A DNA stretch of 64,000 nt, from contig CM001438.1 in assembly GCA_000244995.1 (NCBI GenBank), positions 5,374,096-5,438,095 on the forward strand. Reading direction: 5' to 3'. This DNA comes from Burkholderiales bacterium JOSHI_001 (lineage in GTDB: Bacteria; Pseudomonadota; Gammaproteobacteria; Burkholderiales; Burkholderiaceae_C). Every line of letters starts with the position of its first letter. The stretch's first letter is position 1. The notes under the pieces were generated by a model, which was not told where the DNA came from, did not search any database, and worked only from the letters and a program-made list of their open reading frames with translations. This document shows positions 9,322 through 17,977 of this stretch, piece by piece. Position numbers and translations under genes: made by a program.

Positions 9322-9331
9322 GGCGCGGGCC

Positions 9332-10762
9332 ATGAACCTGCCCCGGCTGCTGATGCGCCGCGCCGCCGCCGTGGCCGCCGCGGTGCTGGTGCTGGCCGTG
9401 CTGCTGGGCCTGTGGCGCCTGAACCGCGACATCGACGAAGAGGTGGACGCCGGCCAGCACCTGGCGCGCGTGATGGCCACCTTGGGCCAGGCCGCCAGCC
9501 TGGGTGACGCGCAACTGCTGGACGCCTTGAAGGCCCTGCTGCTGCAGGGCCGCTTGCGCCACGTGGCGCTGGAACTGCGTGACGCCCGGGGCGCTGTGCT
9601 GCTGACCCACGGCCCGGCGGGGCCGGCCCGGGCCTGGCCCTGGCAGAACCCGCCCGAGTTGCGCATGGTGGCCTGGGCGCTGCCGCGCCCCGATGGCGGC
9701 AACTGGCAGGTGCGGCTGCGTGCGTCGCGTGACGGTGAACGCAACGAAGCGCTGGTGAACCTGGGCGGCATGCTGGGGCTGCTGCTCTTGTGCGTGGCCG
9801 GCCTGCTGCTGTCCATGCGCTGGAACCTGCGACATGCACTGCGCCCCCTGTCGCAACTGCTCAGCGCCATGGCCGGCATCGGGCGGGGCGACCTTCACCC
9901 GCTGCGCACCCTGCCGCCCATGCCGGTGACCGAGCTGCAGGCGGTGGCGGGCGGCCTGCAGCAGCTGACCCAGGCGCTGGACCAGGCGCAGGCGCAACGG
10001 CGCGCGCTCAGCGGCAAGATGCTGACGCTGCAGGAAGAAGAGCGCGGCCGGATCGCCCACGAATTGCACGACGAACTGGGCCAGCGCGTGACCGCCCTGC
10101 GTCTGGGCACCGCGCACCTGCTGCGCGGGCTGGGCCCGGACGCGGCGCTGCGCCCCGAACTGCTGCAACTGCAGTCGCAATGCGAACAACTGCAGCACGA
10201 CGTGCGGCACCTGCTGGCCGGCCTGCAGCCTTTCGACGAGCCCGGCGGCCAGCCCGACACGGTGCCGCTGGAGCGGCTGGTGTCACACCTGAACGCGCTG
10301 GTGGCGTCCTGGAACCGCGATGCGGGGGCCGGGCTGCAGGTGCAACTGCGGCTGGCGGCCTTCGACAGCGCCGGCCAGCCGCGGCCCTGGCCGCAGCCCG
10401 ATGAGGTCGGGCAGGGGCCCCTGCCCTTGACGCTGGCCCAGGCGCTGTACCGCATCAGCCAGGAGTCGCTGACCAATGTGGCGCGCCACGCCGGGGCCAG
10501 CCTGGCCACCCTGTCGCTGGAGCTGCACCCGCCACGCGGGCACAGCACGGCGCACATCGCCTGGCGCGCCTTGGACAACGGCCGCGGCATCGCCGACCCG
10601 GCCCAGGCGCTGCAGCGCGGCAACGGCCTGGCCGGCATCCACCAACGCGTCTGGGCCGCGGGCGGCGACCTGTCGGTGGCCCCGGCATCGACCGACCCGG
10701 CCACGCCGGGCCTGGTGCTGTCGGCCCGTTTCGCCTTGCCTGCGCCCGCCCCCGCAGCGTGA
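9332..10762 (+). CDS. Membrane sensor histidine kinase (HisKA_3 type) paired with the response regulator
   Basis: The 476-aa protein has one TM helix near the N-terminus (about 10-28), a periplasmic sensor region of about 110 residues, and a second TM (about 143-162). A HAMP-like linker, a dimerisation/phosphoacceptor segment EEERGRIAHELHDELGQ (His246 is the likely phosphorylated residue) and a HATPase domain follow, with LTNVARHA, DNGRGIAD and GNGLAGIHQRV. This is the NarX/UhpB subfamily that pairs with LuxR-type regulators. The periplasmic domain has no recognisable ligand-binding family; alcohol, PQQ status or lanthanide availability would be natural signals for this cluster, but nothing in the sequence selects between them. 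The dehydrogenase gene begins 213 bp downstream. Confidence 0.9.
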   Translation: MNLPRLLMRRAAAVAAAVLVLAVLLGLWRLNRDIDEEVDAGQHLARVMATLGQAASLGDAQLLDALKALLLQGRLRHVALELRDARGAVLLTHGPAGPARAWPWQNPPELRMVAWALPRPDGGNWQVRLRASRDGERNEALVNLGGMLGLLLLCVAGLLLSMRWNLRHALRPLSQLLSAMAGIGRGDLHPLRTLPPMPVTELQAVAGGLQQLTQALDQAQAQRRALSGKMLTLQEEERGRIAHELHDELGQRVTALRLGTAHLLRGLGPDAALRPELLQLQSQCEQLQHDVRHLLAGLQPFDEPGGQPDTVPLERLVSHLNALVASWNRDAGAGLQVQLRLAAFDSAGQPRPWPQPDEVGQGPLPLTLAQALYRISQESLTNVARHAGASLATLSLELHPPRGHSTAHIAWRALDNGRGIADPAQALQRGNGLAGIHQRVWAAGGDLSVAPASTDPATPGLVLSARFALPAPAPAA

Positions 10763-10788
10763 CACCTTGCGGCAGTCCGGCCGCCCGA

Positions 10789-10798
10789 ATTGCGCAAT
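10789..10798. promoter_or_regulatory. ATTGCGCAAT palindrome upstream of the PQQ dehydrogenase gene
   Basis: A perfect 10-bp palindrome lies 177 bp before the dehydrogenase start, in the 213-bp gap after the kinase gene. The gap also holds a purine-rich stretch (AAACAAGGGGAGGAGA, about 10873-10888). No sigma-54 -24/-12 signature was found. The palindrome is a possible operator for the cluster's response regulator; this is conjecture from position. Confidence 0.3.
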
Positions 10799-10975
10799 GC
10801 TGGAACACAGTGATGCGGGAAAGCCCGGGCGTGCCCTGGCGCGAGGTCCCGTTTCACAATCCGCCGGCCCCTGAAACAAGGGGAGGAGACGGCGCCGCCC
10901 CGCAAGCCCGCGGGTGGCGTTGACACGACACCAGACCAACACCCAACCGCACCACCCGCCTTGAAGGACTTTGGT

Positions 10976-12715
10976 ATGCAACACAAACTGAGTGCCCTGC
11001 TGATCACGCTGGCCATCGCGTCGCTGGGCGCGCAGGCCGCGGTCACCGACCAGATGATCGAGAACGACGCCAAGTCCACCGGCGACGTGCTGAGCTGGGG
11101 CGTCGGCACCCAGGGCCAGCGCTACTCGCCGCTGAAGAGCGTGAACACCGGCAACGTCGGCAAGCTGGTGCCGGCGTGGAGCTTCAGCTTCGGCGGCGAA
11201 AAGCAGCGCGGCCAGGAAAGCCAGCCGGTCATCCACAACGGCAAGATGTTCGTCACCGCCAGCTACTCGCGCATCTTCGCGCTGGACGCCAAGACCGGCG
11301 CCAAGCTGTGGAAGTACGAGCACCGCCTGCCCGAAGGCATCATGCCCTGCTGCGACGTGATCAACCGCGGCGCCGCGCTGTACGACAACCTGGTGATCTT
11401 CGCCACGCTGGACGCGCAACTGGTGGCCCTGAACCAGGACACCGGCGACGTGGTCTGGAAGGAAAAGATCGACGACTTCGCGGCCGGCTACAGCGCCAGC
11501 GCCGCGCCCATCATCGCCAATGGCCTGCTGCTGACCGGTGTATCCGGCGGTGAATTCGGCATCGTCGGCCGCGTGGAAGCGCGCGACCCCAAGACCGGCA
11601 AGATGGTCTGGATGCGCCCCACGGTGGAAGGCCACATGGGCTACAAGTACGACGCCAACGGCAAGGCCACTGAAATCGGCATCTCCGGCACCACCGGCAA
11701 GAGCTGGCCCGGCGACCTGTGGAAGACCGGCGGCGCGGCCACCTGGCTGGGCGGCACCTACAACGCCAAGACCGGCCTGGCCTATTTCGGCACCGGCAAC
11801 CCGGCCCCGTGGAACAGCCACCTGCGCAAGGGCGACAACCTGTTCTCCTGCTCCACCGTGGCCATCGACGTGAAGACCGGCCAGATCGTGTGGCACTACC
11901 AGAACACGCCCAACGACGGCTGGGACTTCGACGGCGTGAACGAATTCATCACCTACGACGACGACGGCAAGGTGCTGGGCGGCAAGGCCGACCGCAATGG
12001 CTTCTTCTACGTGAACGACGCCAAGACCGGCGCGCTGGTCAACGCCTTCCCCTTCGTGAAGAAGGTGACCTGGGCCACCGGCATCGACCTGAAGACCGGC
12101 CGCCCGAACTATGTGCCTGAAAACCGCCCCGGCGACCCCACCGCGGGTGCCGACGGCAAGAAGGGCAACGTGGTCTTCGCCGCCCCGTCCTTCCTGGGCG
12201 GCAAGAACCAGATGCCCATGGCCTACAGCCCGGACACCAAGCTGTTCTACGTGCCCAGCAACGAATGGGGCATGGAAATCTGGAACGAGCCCATCACCTA
12301 CAAGAAGGGCGCGGCCTACCTGGGCGCGGGCTTCACCATCAAGACGCTGACCGACGGTCCCATCGGCGCGCTGCGCGCCATCGACCCCAAGACCGGCAAG
12401 ATCGTCTGGGAAGCCCCGAACAACGCGCCGCTGTGGGGCGGTGTGCTCACCACCGGCGGCAACCTGGTGTTCTGGGGCACGCCGGAAGGCTACCTGCAGG
12501 CCGCCGACGCCAAGACCGGCAAGATCCTGTGGAAGTTCCAGACCGGCTCCGGCGTGGTGGCGCCCCCGGTCACCTGGCAGGACGGTGGCACGCAGTATGT
12601 GGCGGTGGCGTCGGGTTGGGGTGGCGCGGTGCCGCTGTGGGGCGGCGACGTGGCCAAGAAGGTCAGCTTCCTGGAACAGGGCGGCTCGGTGTGGGTGTTC
12701 AAGCTGTCCAAGTAA
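10976..12715 (+). CDS. PQQ-dependent alcohol dehydrogenase with lanthanide-signature Asp (XoxF/ExaF/PedH-like)
   Basis: This periplasmic quinoprotein oxidises alcohols and passes electrons to a cytochrome c. It is 579 aa from the ATG at 10976, which has GAAGGA 7 bases upstream. Residues 1-21 form a signal peptide (LGAQAA). An eight-bladed propeller follows, with repeated tryptophan-docking motifs ([31 protein letters not shown]). The adjacent Cys125-Cys126 disulfide that contacts PQQ lies in MPCCDV. The active site reads [14 protein letters not shown]: Asp317 is the catalytic base and Asp319, two residues on, is the residue that distinguishes lanthanide enzymes from calcium enzymes (Ala/Ser/Thr there). 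No cytochrome cL/XoxG or XoxJ gene is adjacent. Substrate is probably a primary alcohol. Confidence 0.92.
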   Translation: MQHKLSALLITLAIASLGAQAAVTDQMIENDAKSTGDVLSWGVGTQGQRYSPLKSVNTGNVGKLVPAWSFSFGGEKQRGQESQPVIHNGKMFVTASYSRIFALDAKTGAKLWKYEHRLPEGIMPCCDVINRGAALYDNLVIFATLDAQLVALNQDTGDVVWKEKIDDFAAGYSASAAPIIANGLLLTGVSGGEFGIVGRVEARDPKTGKMVWMRPTVEGHMGYKYDANGKATEIGISGTTGKSWPGDLWKTGGAATWLGGTYNAKTGLAYFGTGNPAPWNSHLRKGDNLFSCSTVAIDVKTGQIVWHYQNTPNDGWDFDGVNEFITYDDDGKVLGGKADRNGFFYVNDAKTGALVNAFPFVKKVTWATGIDLKTGRPNYVPENRPGDPTAGADGKKGNVVFAAPSFLGGKNQMPMAYSPDTKLFYVPSNEWGMEIWNEPITYKKGAAYLGAGFTIKTLTDGPIGALRAIDPKTGKIVWEAPNNAPLWGGVLTTGGNLVFWGTPEGYLQAADAKTGKILWKFQTGSGVVAPPVTWQDGGTQYVAVASGWGGAVPLWGGDVAKKVSFLEQGGSVWVFKLSK

Positions 12716-12738
12716 GCAGCCGCGCCCCCTTCTGAACG

Positions 12739-12766
12739 ACAAAGGCCGCCCTTGGGCGGCCTTTGT
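12739..12766. terminator. Bidirectional intrinsic terminator between the PQQ dehydrogenase and cysteine synthase genes
   Basis: A perfect 12-bp stem (ACAAAGGCCGCC / GGCGGCCTTTGT) with a CTTG loop lies between two convergent genes. A/T-rich ends on both sides let it serve either strand: CTTTGTGCTTGTT follows on the plus strand. Confidence 0.88.
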
Positions 12767-12786
12767 GCTTGTTGCCCGTGATGCGT

Positions 12787-13704
12787 TCAGGCCGGCAGGA
12801 AGCCTTCGATCGACAGGTAGCGCTCGCCCGTGTCGTAGTTGAAGCCCAGCACGGTGGCGCCGGCCGGCAGCTCGGGCAGCTTCTTGGCGATGGCGGCCAG
12901 CGTGGCGCCGCTGGAAATGCCCACCAGCAGGCCTTCTTCGCGGGCGCAGCGGCGCGCCATTTCGCGTGCGTCCTCGGCGTCCACCTGGATCACGCCGTCC
13001 AGCAGCGCGGTGTGCAGGTTCTTCGGGATGAAGCCCGCGCCGATGCCCTGGATGGGGTGCGGGCTGGGTGAGCCGCCGCTGATGACGGGCGAAGCCGCCG
13101 GCTCCACCGCGAACACCTTCAACTTCGGGAAGCGCGCCTTCAGCACCTGGGCGCAGCCGGTCAGGTGGCCGCCGGTGCCCACGCCGGTGATCAGCGCGTC
13201 CAGGCCGTCGGCGAAGTCGGCCGCAATTTCTTCGGCCGTGGTCTTCACGTGCACCGCGATGTTGGCCGGGTTCTCGAACTGCTGCGGCATCCAGGCGCCG
13301 GGCGTTTCGGCCACGATGGCCTGCGCCTTTTCAATGCTGCCCTTCATGCCCTTTTCGCGCGGCGTGAGCTCGAAGCGCGCGCCGTAGGCCAGCATCAGCC
13401 GGCGGCGTTCCACGCTCATGCTGTCGGGCATCACCAGCACCAACTGGTAGCCCTTGACCGCCGCCACCATGGCCAGGCCGATGCCGGTGTTGCCCGAGGT
13501 GGGCTCGACGATGGTGCCGCCGGGCTTCAGCGCCCCGCTGGCTTCGGCGGCTTCCACCATGGACAGCGCGATGCGGTCCTTGATGCTGCCGCCCGGGTTG
13601 CTGCGTTCGGACTTCACCCAGACCTGGGCGCCGGCGCCGAACAGGCGGTTGATGCGGATGTGCGGCGTGTTGCCGATGGTGGCCAGGACGTTGTTGGCTT
13701 TCAT
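12787..13704 (-). CDS. Cysteine synthase (O-acetylserine sulfhydrylase)
   Basis: This PLP enzyme makes L-cysteine from O-acetyl-L-serine and sulfide. The protein is 305 aa from ATG 13704 ([18 protein letters not shown]). The PLP-binding lysine is Lys42 in [12 protein letters not shown]; the substrate loop [11 protein letters not shown] and the phosphate-binding glycines in [11 protein letters not shown] are intact, and the C-terminal [10 protein letters not shown] is present. The sequence looks closer to CysK than CysM, but the two cannot be separated safely by eye, so no symbol is given. The gene is monocistronic, converges on the PQQ dehydrogenase through a shared terminator, and is divergent from rnpB. 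Confidence 0.93.
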   Translation of the reverse strand: MKANNVLATIGNTPHIRINRLFGAGAQVWVKSERSNPGGSIKDRIALSMVEAAEASGALKPGGTIVEPTSGNTGIGLAMVAAVKGYQLVLVMPDSMSVERRRLMLAYGARFELTPREKGMKGSIEKAQAIVAETPGAWMPQQFENPANIAVHVKTTAEEIAADFADGLDALITGVGTGGHLTGCAQVLKARFPKLKVFAVEPAASPVISGGSPSPHPIQGIGAGFIPKNLHTALLDGVIQVDAEDAREMARRCAREEGLLVGISSGATLAAIAKKLPELPAGATVLGFNYDTGERYLSIEGFLPA

Positions 13705-13715
13705 GGGAATCTCCG

Positions 13716-13744
13716 AGGGCGAAGCGAGACGCGATAATCGCACG
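13716..13744 (+). promoter_or_regulatory. Probable rnpB promoter
   Basis: A GATAAT -10 element lies at 13733-13738 and the first base of the mature RNase P RNA helix is at 13745, the right distance for a start site. The -35 region is weak (no TTGACA-like hexamer at 16-18 bp), so recognition may rest on the -10 and its GC flank. Confidence 0.5.
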
Positions 13745-14087
13745 GTGAAGCAGACCAGACCGCCGCTGGGGCAAGGCTCGAAAGGGCGCCCTGGAGGAAG
13801 GTCCGGACTGCACAGGGCAGCGTAGCAGCTAACGGCTGTCCACCGCGAGGTGAGGATCAGAGCAACAGAGACGAGTCAGGGCAGGGCGCAAGCCCCGCCT
13901 TGAGTGAAACGGGCAATCTCTACGCGCAGCAACACCAAATAGGCACACGTTGATCTGGCCCGGAGAGTGTGCGGGTAGGTGGCATTGAGCCGGGTGGGCG
14001 ACCCCCGGCCCAGAGGAATGGCGGTCACGCCGCCGGCTTCGCAAGGGGCCGGCGGTGCACAGAATCCGGCCCATCGGTCTGCTTCAC
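13745..14087 (+). ncRNA. rnpB: RNase P RNA (bacterial type A)
   Basis: This is the catalytic RNA subunit of RNase P, which cleaves the 5' leader from pre-tRNAs. The P1 helix pairs GTGAAGCAGACC (13745-13756) with GGTCTGCTTCAC (14076-14087), fixing both ends and giving 343 nt. Conserved core blocks are present in order: GGAGGAAGGTCCGGACT, AGAGCAACAGAGACGAG, GAAACGGGCAATC, AGAGGAATGGCGGTCACG and ACAGAATCCGGCCCATCGG. Only a short T-containing stretch (CTTAATTTTC) follows. Confidence 0.97.
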
Positions 14088-14182
14088 ACTTAATTTTCAG
14101 CTCCAGCTTGACGCCTGGGGATTGCGCCGCCGGGACCACGGCTGGACAGTGGTTCGTCGCCTCCCTGTCAGCGAGAACCCGC

Positions 14183-15832
14183 ATGCGCAGCCGCAACATC
14201 ACCAACGATCTGCAGGTGTACGCCGTGGCCGGCACGCACACTGCCGTGCTGTCCATGGACTTCCGCGCCCGGCCCGAGGGCCTGCTGGGCCTGGCCTTCG
14301 AACGCAAGGACCTGGCCAGCGGCCGCCTGTCCTGGCTGGAAGGCCAGAAGTGCTTCCGCTCCATCGTGCCCGACCCGGTGCCGGGCCAGAAGTACCCCAC
14401 CCACCTGCACCCGGTGCAGGGCCTGATGTGGAAGGACTTCACCCTGCAGCCCGGCCAGCGCTACCGCTACAAGGTGACGCCGGTGTTCGGCACGCCGGCC
14501 GCGTTGCGCTACGGCCCGCCCACCGAAGTGACCGTGCAGGCCGAGGCCGAATGGAACGGCAGCCAGGGCGTGTACTTCAACCGCGGTGTTTCGGGCAGCC
14601 AGAGCTACGCCGAGCGCTTCCCGCCCGGCAAGATCAGCGCCATGAAGCCGGCCGACCGGGAACGCGCACTGCTGTGGCTGTCGCGCGGGCTGCTGGAGGG
14701 CCTGGCGGCGTTCATCGGGCGGGCCCAGCCGGGCGAGTTCCTGTACGGCGCGTTCTATGAATTCAGCGAGCCGCGTTCGCTGGCCCTGCTGAAGGCCGCG
14801 CACAGCCGCGGCGTGAAACTGCAACTGGTGCTGGACGGCAAGCAGTACGGCGACAGCAACCGTGCCGCCGTGTCAGCCGCCGGCATGCTGCGCCTGGTGA
14901 AGACCTGGCGCATGAAGGCCAAGATCCCGCACAACAAGTTCCTGGTGCGCTGCTCCGCCGCCGGCAAGCCGGTGGAGCTGTGGACCGGTTCCACCAACCT
15001 GTCCGACAAGGGCCTGTTCGGGCAATGCAACACCGGCCACGCGCTGAAGAACGCCGCGCTGGCCGAGCGCTACCTCACCTACTGGCAGGCCCTGCGGGCC
15101 GACCCCACGCGCTCGGAACTGATGCCGGTGGTGATGGGCCTGCAGGCCGACCTGGCGGCAGCCAGCCTGCCCGCCAACGCGGTCAGTTCCTTCTTCAGCC
15201 CGCGCGCGGGCACCGGCATGCTGGACGTGTACGCCGACCTGGTGCAGGGCGCGCAGCAACTGGCCTGCGGCATCTTCCCCTTCAACGTGGACGAACGCTT
15301 CCAGCGCGCCTTCAACGCACCCAAGGACTTCCCGCGCTATGTCATCGTGGACAAGAAGGCCGAGGCCTTCGAAGCCAACGACCGCGACCTGGACGTGGCC
15401 GCCGGTGCGGCCATCAAGAGCCCGGTGGACCAGTGGCTGAAGGAGCAATCAGCCGCCAGCCTGTTCTACGGCGGCACCGACTACGTGCACAACAAGCTGC
15501 TGCTGGTGGACCCGCTGGGCCCGCAGCCCATCATCGTGGTGGGCTCGGCCAACTTCTCCGAGCCGTCCACCAACGCCAACGACGAGAACATGCTGGTGTT
15601 CAAGGGCCCGGCCTACCGGCGCGAGGCCGACATCTACCTGACCGAGTTCATCCGCCTGTTCGACCACTTCAACTTCCGCGACTGGCTGAACTCAGCCGCC
15701 AGGGGCGCCTTCGAGCCCTTCCTGGAAGAGGGCCCGTCGCTCACCGGTTGGACCTGGCTGAACAAGTACTTCGGCCACCCGCAGTACCTCAGCTTCAAGC
15801 GCAAGCTGGTGTTCAAGAACATGGTGGTCTGA
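14183..15832 (+). CDS. Phospholipase D-like family protein with two HxK motifs
   Basis: The 549-aa protein has no obvious signal peptide or TM segment. After a 150-residue N-terminal part of unknown fold come two PLD-like half domains. The first has HNKFLVRC (His250) with GSTNLSDKG; the second has HNKLLLVD (His436) with GSANFSEPSTNANDENMLVF. The second is a canonical HxKx4D...GSxNxxxx(D/E) motif, while the first has Cys where Asp is usual. Paired HKD motifs imply a phosphodiesterase/phosphatidyltransferase active site; the substrate may be phospholipid or nucleic acid. The start at 14183 is chosen because the open frame upstream runs through rnpB. It is followed by a hairpin-rich repeat that should stop transcription. 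Confidence 0.8.
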   Translation: MRSRNITNDLQVYAVAGTHTAVLSMDFRARPEGLLGLAFERKDLASGRLSWLEGQKCFRSIVPDPVPGQKYPTHLHPVQGLMWKDFTLQPGQRYRYKVTPVFGTPAALRYGPPTEVTVQAEAEWNGSQGVYFNRGVSGSQSYAERFPPGKISAMKPADRERALLWLSRGLLEGLAAFIGRAQPGEFLYGAFYEFSEPRSLALLKAAHSRGVKLQLVLDGKQYGDSNRAAVSAAGMLRLVKTWRMKAKIPHNKFLVRCSAAGKPVELWTGSTNLSDKGLFGQCNTGHALKNAALAERYLTYWQALRADPTRSELMPVVMGLQADLAAASLPANAVSSFFSPRAGTGMLDVYADLVQGAQQLACGIFPFNVDERFQRAFNAPKDFPRYVIVDKKAEAFEANDRDLDVAAGAAIKSPVDQWLKEQSAASLFYGGTDYVHNKLLLVDPLGPQPIIVVGSANFSEPSTNANDENMLVFKGPAYRREADIYLTEFIRLFDHFNFRDWLNSAARGAFEPFLEEGPSLTGWTWLNKYFGHPQYLSFKRKLVFKNMVV

Positions 15833-15843
15833 ACGACCGGGCC

Positions 15844-15912
15844 TCAAGCCAATGTGGCTCTGCCACTTGGCTTGAACCCCCCTCGGGGGGCGGGCTGGGT
15901 GAAACCCGGCCC
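15844..15912. repeat. Hairpin-rich GC repeat between convergent genes, likely bidirectional terminator
   Basis: Three adjacent dyads are visible: TCAAGCCAA(t)GTGGC/GCCACTTGGCTTGA with a TCT loop (15844-15875), CCCCCCTCGGGGGG (15877-15890), and GGGCTGGGT-gaa-ACCCGGCCC (15892-15912). It lies between the PLD-like gene and the reductase gene. The C-run / GGGGGGCGGG / hairpin / CCC-N-GGGGG order recurs inside livG at 45931-45975, so it is one copy of a dispersed element. Confidence 0.7.
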
Positions 15913-15924
15913 AGGGGGTACCAC

Positions 15925-16944
15925 TCAGAACCCTTCCAGAACGATCTTGCCGCGCGCCCGGCCACTTTCCAGGTGGGCGTGGGCGCGTTTCAGGTTGGCC
16001 GCGTTGATGCTGCCGAAGTGCTCACCCACGGTGGTGCGCAGCACGCCGTCGTCCACCAGCTGGGCCACGTTGTTCAGCAGCCGGTGCTGCTCGGTCATGT
16101 CGTCGGTGTGGAACAGCGAGCGGGTGAACATCAGTTCCCAGTGCAGCGACAGGCTCTTGCGCTTGAGCGCGCGCACGTCGATGGCGCCTTCGGCCGGGTC
16201 GTCGATCAGGCCGAAACGGCCCTGCGGCGCGATCAGCTCGACAATCTGTGCGAAGTGCTGGGCGGTCTGGGTCAGGCTGACCACGTACTGCGGCGCGGGC
16301 AGGCCAGCGCGCTTCACCTCGTCGGCCAGCGGCTTTGAATGGTCAATGACCTGGTGCGCGCCGAGTTCACGCACCCACTGCGCGGTCTCGGGCCGCGACG
16401 CGGTGCCCACCACGGTGGCGGCGCTCAGGCGCCGCGCCAGTTGCACCATCACCGAACCGACGCCGCCCGCCGCACCGATGACCAGCAATGTCTGGCCGCG
16501 CGCCGCCTCGCCGCGTGGCAGGCCGATGCGGTCGAACAGCATCTCCCACGCGGTGATGGCGGTCAGCGGCATCGCCGCAGCTTCTGCAAAACCCAGCCGG
16601 GCCGGCATGCGCCCAACGATGCGTTCGTCCACGGCGTGGATCTCTGAATTGCTGCCCGGCCGGTCGATGGCGCCGGCGTACCAGACCCGGTCGCCCGGCT
16701 TGAACAGCGTCACTTCCGCACCCACCGCGCGCACCACGCCGGCGGCGTCCCATCCCAACACGCCCACTTGTCCTTCGGCCGGCGCGCGGCCGGCTCTGAT
16801 CTTGGTGTCCACCGGGTTCACCGACACCGCCTTCACCTCCACCAGCAGGTCGCGCGGCTCGCGTTGCGGCGCGGGCAGGTTCATGTCCTGCAGGGCATTC
16901 GCATCGCTGATCGGCAGGCACTGGCGGTAGGCAACGGCTTTCAT
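15925..16944 (-). CDS. Zinc-type alcohol dehydrogenase-like / quinone oxidoreductase (MDR superfamily)
   Basis: The 339-aa protein begins MKAVAYRQCLPI (ATG 16944). It has a GroES-like N-terminal domain (LLVEVKAVSVNPVDTKIRAG), the MDR mid-region GDRVWYAGAIDRPGSNSEI, and a Rossmann domain with VIGAAGGVGSVMVQLA, the NADPH-binding AAxGGVGS motif. The structural-zinc Cys cluster of true alcohol dehydrogenases is absent, as in the zinc-free QOR/ADH-family-1 group. It probably reduces quinones or enones with NADPH. The LysR gene lies 118 bp upstream on the same strand and may control it. Confidence 0.85.
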   Translation of the reverse strand: MKAVAYRQCLPISDANALQDMNLPAPQREPRDLLVEVKAVSVNPVDTKIRAGRAPAEGQVGVLGWDAAGVVRAVGAEVTLFKPGDRVWYAGAIDRPGSNSEIHAVDERIVGRMPARLGFAEAAAMPLTAITAWEMLFDRIGLPRGEAARGQTLLVIGAAGGVGSVMVQLARRLSAATVVGTASRPETAQWVRELGAHQVIDHSKPLADEVKRAGLPAPQYVVSLTQTAQHFAQIVELIAPQGRFGLIDDPAEGAIDVRALKRKSLSLHWELMFTRSLFHTDDMTEQHRLLNNVAQLVDDGVLRTTVGEHFGSINAANLKRAHAHLESGRARGKIVLEGF

Positions 16945-17062
16945 CGGGTCCTCGGTGGGGTGCGCGGACATCGCGCATCGATGCAGCGCACTGTGCCGTC
17001 GCCGCTGGCGCGGAAACAGCCCGCGGCGGCCGAAGCACTTTCAACGAAATATTGAAAATGGT

Positions 17063-17977
17063 TCAGGCCGGCGCCAGCAGCGCCGACGCAGCGGCGCAGC
17101 GTTCCACCAGGAAGTCGCGCAGCGCGCGCACCAGCGGGCGCAGCAGGCGGCGGTCGGGGCACAGCAGGTGCAGCGGCGCGGCTTCGCCCTGCCAGTCGGT
17201 GCACAAAGGCACCAGGGCGCCACGCCGCAGGTCGGGGCCCACGTCCAGCGCGGACTTGTAGACGATGCCCTCCCCGGCCAGCGCCATGCGGCGCACCGCG
17301 TCGCCGTCGTCGCTTTGCAGCGGGCCCTTCACGTCCACCGTCAACTTCTCGGCGCCGCGGCGGAAGGTCCACTGGTTGTGGCTGCGCTCGCTGAGCATGA
17401 AGCACAGGCAGGCGTGGCGCACCAGGTCGGCCGGGCCGGCCGGGGCGCCATGGCGGGCCAGGTAGGCCGGTGCGGCGCACAGCACGCGCCGGTTGTGCGG
17501 GGCGATGGGCAGGCTGACCATGCCCGAATCGGCCGCCGCGCCATAGCGCAGCGCCAGGTCCACCTGCTCCTTGTACAGCCCGGCCAGGCGGTCGGAGATC
17601 TGCAGCTTCAGCACCACGCCCGGATGGCGCTGGCGGAACTGCAGCAGCCAGTCCAGCACCTGGTTGCGGCCCAGGTCCGAGGGCATGGACAGCTGCACCG
17701 TGCCGCGCAGCGCGTGCTGGCCCTGGACCAGTTGCTCGGCCGCGCCGTGCAGCGCGTCCAGCGCCGGTTCGCACTGCGCGAGAAACTGCTCGCCCTCGGG
17801 CGTCAGGCGCAGGCTGCGCGTGCTGCGGGCGAACAGCGCCACGCCTAGTTCGGCCTCCAGGCGCTTGATGGCCGCACTGGCCACCGCCGGGCTGAGGTCC
17901 AGCGCACGGGCGGCTTCGGACAGGCTGGCCGAGCGCGCGGCGCGCACGAACAGGCGCAGTTCCGCCAGCGACCTCAA
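17063..17977 (-). CDS. LysR-family transcriptional regulator (TTG start)
   Basis: The 304-aa protein has an N-terminal winged helix (LFVRAARSASLSEAARALDLSPAVASAAIKRLEAELGV) and a LysR substrate-binding domain. The start is a TTG at 17977 that overlaps the TGA of the upstream dioxygenase gene (TTGA), so translation is probably coupled. No ATG fits the family's N-terminus. It resembles the large CrgA/DsdC-like subgroup acting on oxidative or aromatic metabolism genes. Candidate targets are the dioxygenase just upstream in the same transcript and the reductase gene downstream. Confidence 0.88.
   Translation of the reverse strand: MRSLAELRLFVRAARSASLSEAARALDLSPAVASAAIKRLEAELGVALFARSTRSLRLTPEGEQFLAQCEPALDALHGAAEQLVQGQHALRGTVQLSMPSDLGRNQVLDWLLQFRQRHPGVVLKLQISDRLAGLYKEQVDLALRYGAAADSGMVSLPIAPHNRRVLCAAPAYLARHGAPAGPADLVRHACLCFMLSERSHNQWTFRRGAEKLTVDVKGPLQSDDGDAVRRMALAGEGIVYKSALDVGPDLRRGALVPLCTDWQGEAAPLHLLCPDRRLLRPLVRALRDFLVERCAAASALLAPA

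Noticed and set aside
10763-10975. Sigma-54 promoter for the PQQ dehydrogenase
   Set aside because: TGGC and TTGC-like fragments exist, but no pair with the required spacing was found.
10283-12742. Very long minus-strand open frame opposite the PQQ dehydrogenase and kinase genes
   Set aside because: It is the antisense shadow of GC-rich codon use; its translation is His/Gly/Arg/Ala-rich with no family signature, while the plus strand has the clear dehydrogenase.
13979-14182. N-terminal extension of the phospholipase D-like protein
   Set aside because: The extended frame passes through rnpB (13745-14087); ATG 14183 gives the plausible protein start.
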